NCBI GenBank assembly: GCA_002719615.1
Contig: PBHZ01000030.1
Coordinates: 1 to 18,867, forward strand
From: Methanobacteriota archaeon
GTDB taxonomy: Archaea; Thermoplasmatota; Poseidoniia; Poseidoniales; Thalassarchaeaceae
DNA length: 18,867 bases
Direction of reading: 5' to 3'
Shown: positions 1-8,400 of the stretch, in pieces
Position numbering within the stretch: the stretch's first letter is position 1
Layout: each line of letters opens with the position of its first letter
The notes under the pieces: generated by a model
Told to the model about the DNA's origin: nothing
The model's input: only the letters and a program-made list of their open reading frames with translations
Databases searched by the model: none
Made by a program: the position numbers and the translations under genes

Positions 1-132
1 AAGGCAGAGAAGCAGGCCGCTGAAGCAAAGGCAAAGGCAGAGAAGCAGGCCGCTGAAGCAAAGGCAAAGGCAGAGAAGCAGGCCGCTGAAGCAAAGGCAA
101 AAGCGGAGAAGCAGGCTGCTGAAGCAAAGGCA
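1..132 (+). repeat. 33-bp tandem repeat, four copies (KAEKQAAEAKA)
   Basis: Four head-to-tail 33-bp units start at 1, 34, 67 and 100. The first three are identical as read; the fourth differs at a few third codon positions. Each encodes the 11-residue unit KAEKQAAEAKA, an 11-residue (hendecad-like) helical coiled-coil repeat. The unit is 19/33 G+C, well above the AT-rich surroundings, which suggests recent expansion by slippage or recombination. The array continues past the left edge, so the real copy number is unknown. Confidence 0.95.
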
Positions 133-2265
133 AAAGCCCTTAAAATGAAGAAATTAGCAGAAGAAAAGGAGAAGAAGAAAATCGCAGCTGCCACAGCCAA
201 GGTAAAGGGGCAATCAGAAAAGGCTGCAGAGATAGTGGAAAGTTCAGAGAAAAAACTTGCAAATGAAAAACAAAAGAAAAACAAAAATGAAACTGATATA
301 GATAAACTTACGAAGTCGATGACTAAATCAAGGGAAGAAATGAGAGTAAATGCCCAATCGAAAGCACGTTTGGAGAAAGAGACTGCAGAAATAATGAAGA
401 TAAATAGAACTCTTGATAAAAAATTAAGTTCATTAAACAAAACAAGTAGTGAAATGACAAAGAAATTAGAGAAGTTAGTCAAGGAAGTGAAACAACTTAA
501 CGAAAAAACGGCAATTGACAATAAGGCTAGGAAGAAAATGGAATTAGATATTGGCAAAGAAACCAATAAATTAGAGCAGACAAAAAAGAAAATTGAGGAA
601 ATGAAAAGAAAGAAAGAAACGGCAATCTCTGAAGGTAAAGTTGCAGCGAAATTAAGGGCAGAGAGAGATAGAAAGTACCAAGCTGAAGTCAAACCAAGAG
701 TAGAAGCAGAAAGAAAGTTGAAGAGTCTTGAGGCAGAGGAACATGAATTAACTGTAAAATTAAAGAAGACCAAACTTGAGTTAAATAATGTAGAAGAGTT
801 AATTCAAACAAATATTGAAGATAGGAAGAAGATTGAGAAGAAGTTATTAGAACAAGAAAAGGTAATAGACAAAATAAATGAAGAAAATGATCAAAAACGT
901 CAGAAAATAGAAAAATTATACAATGAAGTAGAGCAAGAAAAAGAAACTTCAGTAGAAAAGAAAGAGATTTTGGAAGCATCTCGAAAGAAACATAAACAAG
1001 CTGAAAAATCTGCAGTTGACATTTTAGTCAGACGAGAAGAGGTTGAAAAGGAGTTAGAAACTTCTAGGAAAAATAATGAAAAAATGGAAAAGGATACCGA
1101 AAAAGAAGAAATGTTAGCAAAAGAAGCTGAGAAAAAGGCAGAAGAAGATAAGATAAAGGCTAAAAAAATAGAAGAAGAAATAAAGAAGTTGAAAAAGTCA
1201 TTTGCAGAATCCAAGAAAAAGTATGAAATTGCTAAGAAGACAAAACAGGAGACAGAAAGACTTGTTTTAGAAGAAGCTAAGATTAGAAGAGATTTAGAGG
1301 AAAAAACCATCAAACAGAAAAATACTATATCAGAATTAAAGAAACAACTAGAAGAGCAGAATAAACAAAAACTAGAAGCAGAAAGACGTTCTCAAGAAGA
1401 AATAAAGAAACGAAAAGCCACAGAAAGAGTTCTCAAAGACGAAACTGAAAGGTATATCGAAACAATGGCTCAAGTCAGTGCAGAAACGCTGGCCAGAGAA
1501 GAAGCTGAAAGAAAGCAGAAAGTTGAAACTAAAGCGCATGCTGATATGGCAAAAAAAGCTAGTGATATGAAAGTTTCAAGGATTGAAGAAGAAAAGAAAG
1601 CAAAAGAAGCCATGAGAGGAAAGGCTGCTGCAGAAAAGGAAGAAGAAAAAGTAAAAGAAGAAAGAATTAATCTTGAGAAACAAATAAAAGAAGATGAAAA
1701 AATAAGATTAAGAGCAATTAGAATAGCAGAGAGAGAAGATAAATCAAAGATGACTGCTGAAGAAAGGATACTTGCAGAGAAAAAGGCGATGCAAAAAGCA
1801 AGAGACGACGTCAAGAAGAAGGCCGAAGCAAGGAAGAAGAAGGCCGAAGAAGAAAGAATGAATAAGCGTATGCGAGAATCAGAAAAAGAGAGAATAAGAA
1901 GAGAACTAGAAGAAGAAATCAGTACTGAATTAGAGAGGCTGAGAGGTGAAGAAAATAAAATGACACCTAAGGAGTACACATTAGCTAGGGTTGATGTAAA
2001 AGGTCATTTGGTTGATTTTGATATCATCGGCAGAGCAAGAGGAAGGCAGGATGATTTGCAAATGATAAAAGGAATTGATATTACCTTAGAAGAAAGGTTG
2101 AATTTAATAGGAATTACTACTTTTGATCAAATATCAAAAATGAATGATGAAATTGCGGACGTGGTTAATGATGCAATAGAACATTTCCCGGGAAGAATTA
2201 GGAGACAAGGTTGGGTACAACAAGCAAAGGTCATTATCGAGGATAATTTACTAAGTTCTTTATGA
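1..2265 (+). CDS. Partial long coiled-coil protein with C-terminal HhH-type domain
   Basis: The frame is open from base 1 to the TGA at 2263-2265, so 754 residues of the C-terminal part are present and the true start lies upstream. The ATG at 145 is simply an internal Met, because the same frame and the same repeats continue to its left. Residues 1-44 are four 11-residue repeats. Residues 45 to about 640 are an extremely Lys/Glu/Ala-rich heptad-like coiled coil with no cysteine and almost no proline. Residues about 683-754 match, by recognition, the compact HhH-like domain found at the end of many otherwise unrelated proteins (pattern DDL...KGI...LEERLN...GI.TF.QI...FPGRI...GW..QAK). No membrane segment is visible in this part, so it is probably cytoplasmic. 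It lies 92 bp upstream of a giant surface protein whose own tail is also an Ala/Glu/Lys coiled coil, so it may be the tail of a similar protein. It could instead be a free-standing cytoskeletal or SMC-like rod. Function unknown. Confidence 0.93.
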   Translation, partial: KAEKQAAEAKAKAEKQAAEAKAKAEKQAAEAKAKAEKQAAEAKAKALKMKKLAEEKEKKKIAAATAKVKGQSEKAAEIVESSEKKLANEKQKKNKNETDIDKLTKSMTKSREEMRVNAQSKARLEKETAEIMKINRTLDKKLSSLNKTSSEMTKKLEKLVKEVKQLNEKTAIDNKARKKMELDIGKETNKLEQTKKKIEEMKRKKETAISEGKVAAKLRAERDRKYQAEVKPRVEAERKLKSLEAEEHELTVKLKKTKLELNNVEELIQTNIEDRKKIEKKLLEQEKVIDKINEENDQKRQKIEKLYNEVEQEKETSVEKKEILEASRKKHKQAEKSAVDILVRREEVEKELETSRKNNEKMEKDTEKEEMLAKEAEKKAEEDKIKAKKIEEEIKKLKKSFAESKKKYEIAKKTKQETERLVLEEAKIRRDLEEKTIKQKNTISELKKQLEEQNKQKLEAERRSQEEIKKRKATERVLKDETERYIETMAQVSAETLAREEAERKQKVETKAHADMAKKASDMKVSRIEEEKKAKEAMRGKAAAEKEEEKVKEERINLEKQIKEDEKIRLRAIRIAEREDKSKMTAEERILAEKKAMQKARDDVKKKAEARKKKAEEERMNKRMRESEKERIRRELEEEISTELERLRGEENKMTPKEYTLARVDVKGHLVDFDIIGRARGRQDDLQMIKGIDITLEERLNLIGITTFDQISKMNDEIADVVNDAIEHFPGRIRRQGWVQQAKVIIEDNLLSSL
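2047..2262 (+). other. C-terminal helix-hairpin-helix type domain of the coiled-coil protein
   Basis: The last 72 residues read DDLQMIKGID, then LEERLNLIGITTFDQI, and finally FPGRIRRQGWVQQAK. This resembles the small HhH-like domain common at the C-termini of bacterial and archaeal proteins, for example fused to NuoE or ribosomal L21 homologues. The usual hairpin KGIGPKLE-type turn here reads KGIDITLE: the second glycine of GIG is replaced by Asp and the following Pro is missing. HhH folds often bind DNA non-specifically, but the role of this subfamily is poorly defined and the altered hairpin weakens a DNA-binding call. The domain contains the only tryptophan in the visible protein. Confidence 0.7.
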
Positions 2266-2277
2266 AAGTATGTAATG

Positions 2278-2289
2278 TTTATTTTCTTT
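2278..2289 (+). terminator. Possible T-rich archaeal terminator
   Basis: The tract TTTATTTTCTTT begins 12 nt after the TGA of the upstream gene. Archaeal intrinsic termination often uses T-runs on the non-template strand without a hairpin, and no hairpin is seen here. In such AT-rich DNA this could occur by chance. Confidence 0.35.
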
Positions 2290-2301
2290 CAACAGAAAAT
2301 T

Positions 2302-2311
2302 ATCAATTGAT
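2302..2311. promoter_or_regulatory. 10-bp perfect palindrome upstream of the TATA-like box
   Basis: ATCAATTGAT equals its own reverse complement and ends 7 bp before the TATA-like element. Its place in the only intergenic gap would suit a dimeric regulator. Short AT-rich palindromes are frequent by chance, so this is a weak call. Confidence 0.2.
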
Positions 2312-2318
2312 GGTAAGG

Positions 2319-2326
2319 TATATCAT
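2319..2326 (+). promoter_or_regulatory. TATA-like box for the giant surface-protein gene
   Basis: TATATCAT is preceded by the purine-rich GGTAAGG, which could act as a BRE. Archaeal transcription usually starts about 25 bp downstream of the TATA centre, which would be near 2347 and would leave a leader of about 10 nt before the ATG at 2358. This supports that ATG but is not proof in AT-rich DNA. Confidence 0.35.
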
Positions 2327-2357
2327 TAATAGTTGAAATGCCTTCGCAGGCTATGGA

Positions 2358-2438
2358 ATGTATGGCAAGAAAGAAGCCAGTGCAATCTCTCTAGTTTTAT
2401 TGATGATATTAAGTACTCAAATTGCGATAATTGCTAAA
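2358..2438 (+). other. N-terminal signal peptide or signal anchor
   Basis: Residues 1-27 have a short n-region with Lys4-Lys5, then a hydrophobic stretch SAISLVLLMILSTQIAII ending before KW. This is the expected Sec-type targeting signal for an exported protein. No clear AxA cleavage motif is seen, so it may remain as an uncleaved anchor. Confidence 0.75.
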
Positions 2439-5400
2439 TGGGATTACGAATCAAAAGAATTGCCCGATAATAGCCAAAGATTTGATACAAATAATGCTGG
2501 TGTTAATCTTATTTCACTTGGAGATAATTCGGCTTGTGCGATCGGAACAAATCAAAAAATGAAATGTTGGGGAGATGGATCATTTGGCAAAACGGGCCAT
2601 GGTAACACAGAAGATTATGGGGATGAAGAGGCTGAGATGGGACGTTACTTATATTTCACTGATGTAGGAGATGACATTACTTTTACTGATATTGCAATTG
2701 GTGAAACATTTTCTTGTGCGCTCACTAATGATAGCGCAATTAGATGTTGGGGAGAAAATGACAAGTTAGGTAGTAGTGCAGGATTATCAGGATCGGGTGC
2801 GGTCGGAGATGGATACCGTGAAATGGGAGCAAGTATCAATGTTGTATCTATTGGTACTTGGAATGGAACATCGGTAGAAGCTGGTTCAAATCACGCTTGT
2901 GCCGTCATAAATAATGGTACGAATGATTCACTAGTATGTTGGGGAGAAAATTCTGTAGGTCAACTTGGGCTTGGCCATACTAACACCATTGGTGATGATT
3001 CTGGTGATTTAGTAGGAGGAGAATTGCCTCATGTAGATTTACCAGATAGAGGGCCAATAACAGATATTGCATTAGGTAATGACCACACATGTGTATTATG
3101 GACTGATGGACAAATAGGTTGTTGGGGAGATAATTCTCAAGGTCAATTAGGAATTGGTAACACAAACACTATTGGAGATGAATCAAATGAAATGGAGTCC
3201 AATTTGGTATTAGTTGATTTGCCTAGTTCAAGGAGTGCCACGGCAATAACAGCAGGTAACGATTTTACTTGTGCAATCTTAGATGATTCATCTGCCTCCT
3301 GCTGGGGAGACGGTTCTAATGGAAGGTTAGGAACAGGATCTACTGGAGACCAAGGAGATGAGTCTGATGAGGTCGGAGATGATCTAAATATTCTTAATTT
3401 AGGAACTGGACTCGGTGTAGCATCATTTGATGCCGGAGAATCTCATGTTTGTGCAATATTGACAAATGGTGTCTTAAAATGTTGGGGGTACAATGGCTTT
3501 GGACAACTTGGCTATGGAGATGGATATGATAGAGGAGATGATGACAATGAAATGGGTAACGAATTGGAAACCATACAATTGGGTAGTGGTAGGTTTGCTA
3601 CTTCAATTCAGGCAGGAAATGCGTTCACATGTGCCTTACTAGATAATGCACAAGTAAAATGTTGGGGAACTGGAGCAGATGGCAGAACCGGTTTAGAATT
3701 AACTGGAGCAATGGGCGAACAAGTCAATGAAATGGGCGATAATTTAGCTTATGTTCAACTTTTTATGCCATTACCAACATTTTCAATTGAGTGTGACACT
3801 CAGGCAGAAGGAACAATAGCAGAAAAAAAGGCACTAGATAGTACATCCAGTAGTGTTGGTAACAAAGTATCTAGCACTTTAACATCGAAAAACTGTGCCA
3901 GTATAGTATATGTAGATGATGACTCAAATAAATTAAAATTTGGAATATTTGATAAAAATAAATGGACAATAGAGAAAGTAGTTGAATGGGACGCAGAGAT
4001 ATATGATACAAGCATTATTCTTGATTCGAATGATGATGCCCATATTTTCTTCATGGAGGATGATGCGCCTGTTTATTCAACAAAAATAGATAGTGTATGG
4101 ACCTATTTTGAGCTTAATTCAGAATGGGGGGGTACTACTTTAAGTGCAGAAATTGATAGTTCCGGTAATTTATATCTTTTTACATTGACTACAACTGAGA
4201 TGATAATTATTACTTGTTTGGAATCTGATGATTGTACAGATTCAGATTCTTGGTCTGAACTTGGCACGTACGCAGTAAACAGTGGAGGTTATGGACTAGA
4301 TAGTGATATATCATATGATGATGAAATTTGGATTACATATACTAATGTGAATTTTCACACTCATGTTTTGGCTTCGACATGTTCCAATCTTTGTTATTCG
4401 TCAATTAGTAATTGGAATGGCGTAACAGTTAGTAATTTTGGAAATGTGTCTAGTTTGAATGCATCTTTAGCCATAGACATTGGAGTAGATAAATCAATTC
4501 ATGTTGTACATAATAACATGACCAATGGATTGCAATACTCATACTGTGAAACATCTTGTACCTCCTCCTCATCATGGTCAACTGAAGGAATAGCATCAGA
4601 GTATAGTACCGGAGTTGTAGATATTGCAACAGGCCCAGATACAACAGTCGTGATACTAGCAGGTACACCGGACGGAGAGTTTACTCTTCATAAAAAGAAT
4701 AATCAGTGGCATTACAATGAAGTAAAGAATATTGGAGATTCTGGATGGATGGCAGTAGAAATTACCGATATGGGACAAATGTGGGGATTTGCACATTATC
4801 CGGGTGATCCGAATCCATTTTATTTGTTAAGGCAAAAGGGTATGACTAGTTCAGGACTCAATCTCGACATTGATGGAGATGGATGGACGAGATTACAAGA
4901 ACAAGAATGTGGTACCAATTTTAAAGATAGTACGAGCTATCCTTCCGATACTGATAACGATGGTATTTGTGAAGCCAATGATGGTGCTGTTACTGGAGAT
5001 TTAAGTTTAGGAGAATCTGATGCATTATCATTGGGCGAAAATTTTGGGTGTGCACTGTTATCTAACAATTCAGTAGCATGTTGGGGAGATAACTCGGAAG
5101 GCCAGCTTGGTAATACAACTGTAGGCATGAATGCAATAAATTCTGCTGTAATGGTTGATTTTCCGGATGGATTCAAAGCAACTTCAATAGATGCAGGCGC
5201 TGCACATGCGTGTTCAGTTGGATTAGATTTTACCGTAGTTTGCTGGGGAAGAAACACTGCAGGGGAATTAGGCAGAGGCACGTTCTCCTCCTATGAATAT
5301 CCAGAATATTTAATTTTGCCAGAAGATCAATTAGTTAGGGATCTAGCAGTTGGGACATCTCATAATTGTCTCAAGACATTAGAAGCAGAACTATACTGTT

Positions 5401-8400
5401 GGGGCGAAGGGGACAATTATAGACTTGGAAGAATAAGTGATTTGAATGTTCAGAGCGATATCAACGAAAACTTTGAGGATGTCACTCAATTGGGATGGAT
5501 AACTGGTAAAGATTATCAAGGTTATTGGAATATAGAAACTCAAGATGAAAATGAAATATTACGATGGAACTATCGCAATGGCTGGTCAAATAGTTTATAT
5601 CAATTACCAGAAGGTACTCTGAACCTAGTCCCTGGATCGAAAATACAATTCGAATTTGATGCTCGTGATTTTGGAAACAACGGTCAATCAGGCGAATGGG
5701 TTAAACTTTGGGCTGGTGATGTTTTAATAGGAACAGTTAATGATAATTCTTCAACTAGGTGGAATGATAATAGTTGGTTAACATTTGATGAAGGTAAGAC
5801 AACAATAACTATGACAGTACCTGTAGATTTTTCTGATGTAAGTGGTTCTTTAGGATTTGAAATATATTGCTATAGATGTCAATTAAGAATAGATGATTTA
5901 TCCATGAAAAGTCATGCATTTGGAACTACCGATGATCAAAATACTCCTTCTTTGGTTCATCTAACTAATACTAATTCAATATCGGAAATAGCACTAGGAA
6001 ATCGTCACTCTTGCTACATTGGAGAAACGAATTACGATAATGATGAAACATACTGCTGGGGCTACAATGGTGGAAGAAACTTCAATGTGCTAGGAAATCC
6101 AAGATATAATGGCGAGATTAGTATTGAACCTCAGTTGGTTGATCTTTCTTCTGGAAGAAGTTTAGTTTCTTCTGTATGGGACAATTATAATGTAGATAGC
6201 ATAAATGCTGGTAGCGATACTTCGTGTGTAATAATGGATAATTTAGAATCTATTTGTTGGGGTAAATCATCACAGACGGAATATAATAGCCCGATTTCGG
6301 ATGTGATAACTTCAGATGGTAATCCAGATTATCCCGCATTAATTAGAACGGGTAATTATTGGAGTCTTGCATACTACGACGACTCAAGTCAAGATTTAGG
6401 TTATGCCATTTATGATGGAAGTGTATGGAATACAGAATATGTTTACTCAGGCAGTAACGATGTAGGCAATGGAGTATCAATAAATTTAAACTCAAGAAAT
6501 CAAACTAGCATTATTGCATATGATTATACTGATGACTCACTGGTTTACTATAATAGACTAACTAATAGTTCCGAATCAACTCCAGTTACTGCAACTGGTA
6601 ATTATTTTGCAACTACTGCAGTTAGCTCGAATGGCAATAAACATGTAGTTTATCATAAGTATGATGATAAGAATATGAAATATACCTTCTTTAACGGAAC
6701 ACAATGGTCTACGCCGATTATTATTGAGTCAGGAGCTGGTGGCTATTGGGCCGGTTGGGGAGTTAAAGATTTGGAAATTGATTCAGTCGGGAATTTGCAT
6801 CTAAGTTATTTTATTTGGGATGCTAATCCATCTAACGATATTTTGTATTTGATGTATGCCACATACAATGGAACTTCTTGGAATAAAACACAAATTCGAG
6901 AGATTACACTTTCAGGGTCATTGAATACTTGGGTTGGTAAATTAGAGACTTCCTTGGAACTAGATTCAAATGATTATCCCCATATAGCATATTATGATGA
7001 TAAAAATGATACTTTAGGATATACTTACTATGACGGCGCGACATGGATTGATACGACTGTAACTGCAGATGATAGTAACGATAGAGGGCGGCATGCTTCA
7101 ATTGGCTTAGATAGTAATGATTACCCTAGAATTGCATACCATAATTTAACAGGCACAAATTTAGAATTAGCAATATGGGATGGTTCAAGTTGGATATTTG
7201 AAAAGGTCGATGAACCTGGTGGAAATACAGGAATGTATCCTAGCCTACAGATTGATTCTAATGATTTAACCCAGATAGTGTACTACGGAGATTACAGTAA
7301 TTCTATAAAATATGCCACTAATGATGGATCTAATTGGAATATAGAAGAAATCAATACATTCAGCATTCAAATATCAATTACTACCCCCATTAGACTTGGA
7401 ATTGACAGTCTAAATAATCCTAGAATCGCTACTGTAGACTTTACAGGAACAGATAATGTAGTAGTAATCTATAACAATGGAGGAAGATGGTATAAATATG
7501 ACGTTGAAGACAATTCAGGGAAGCATAGTAACTGGCCCGATTCTTTTGTTGATTCCGAGGGAACAGTCCATATTGCATATGTAGATAACAATAATAATCA
7601 TAGATTAGTCAGGTATACAACAGTTTATACAGAAACAGTCTGGGAAGAAAAAGTAAATTTGACAGGAACCGGTGATGTTTCGGGTTCTGAACCAGGTACA
7701 TCATTGTACTATGATCAAAATCAAGAGTTGAATGCAATATATATTGATGCTGATGAATCGGAATTAAAACAACTCATTATTCATGAATCAGGAGACATAA
7801 AAAGAACTGTTTTTGCAGATAGAGGATGGTATTCCTCGATGGAAATAGATAGTTCAGGAGTTTTGCATGCAGCATATTGGGAATATACTAACTCAAATCT
7901 AGTTTATGCGAAAAAGGAAGGAAGTGTATGGGAAACTACCATAATAGATTCTGAAGGATCGGTTGGAAAATATCCATCTTTAACATTGGATAATAATGAA
8001 ATGCCTCATATTTCATATAAAGATGAGACGAATGATGAGTTGAAATATGCTAAATATAATGGTTCTGGTTGGGAAATAAGCCAAATCGATAATAACTGGG
8101 ACACTTATTATAATTCTGGTGATATTGGTGAGACTTCTATTGATATTGATTCAGAGAATAATCCTCATATCGCATATAAGGTGCGAGATGGGAATGGAAT
8201 TGGAAATTGGGAGTATTTTGTAAGGTATGCCTACTATAATGGAACTGGATGGGAATTATTGGATGTAAAGACTCAAGATAGAACTGAGTCTTCTTGGACA
8301 AGTTACAGTAATACAGGCAGAGATGTTTCAATATCAATAAATAGTACAGATTCAGTTTTCATCATTTATTTTGATGACTACGCAGATGATTTGCGTGTGG

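Larger units (their letters stand above)
2266..2357 (+). other. Intergenic gap between the two + strand genes
   Basis: This is the only non-coding stretch in the window: 92 bp, strongly AT-rich. It contains a T-rich tract soon after the upstream stop, a perfect 10-bp palindrome and a TATA-like box. There is no convincing Shine-Dalgarno sequence before the ATG at 2358 (only GCAGG at 2347-2351), consistent with the short or absent leaders common in many archaea. The spacing and the signals suggest that the downstream giant gene has its own promoter rather than depending on read-through. Confidence 0.6.

Noticed and set aside
689..1979. Three - strand ORFs of 96-169 codons opposite the coiled-coil gene
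   Set aside because: They are Ser/Phe/Leu-rich mirror translations of Lys/Glu/Ala codons, overlap each other in different frames and show no start signals or domain pattern.
145..2265. ATG at 145 as the start of the coiled-coil gene
   Set aside because: The same frame is open to base 1 and encodes the same coiled-coil repeat, so this Met is internal and the gene is truncated by the window.
2338..2394. Short ORF (ATG at 2338, TAG at 2392) of 18 codons overlapping the start of the giant gene
   Set aside because: It is out of frame with the giant gene, has no Shine-Dalgarno sequence, is not recognisable and overlaps the signal-peptide codons. Nothing supports it as a leader peptide.
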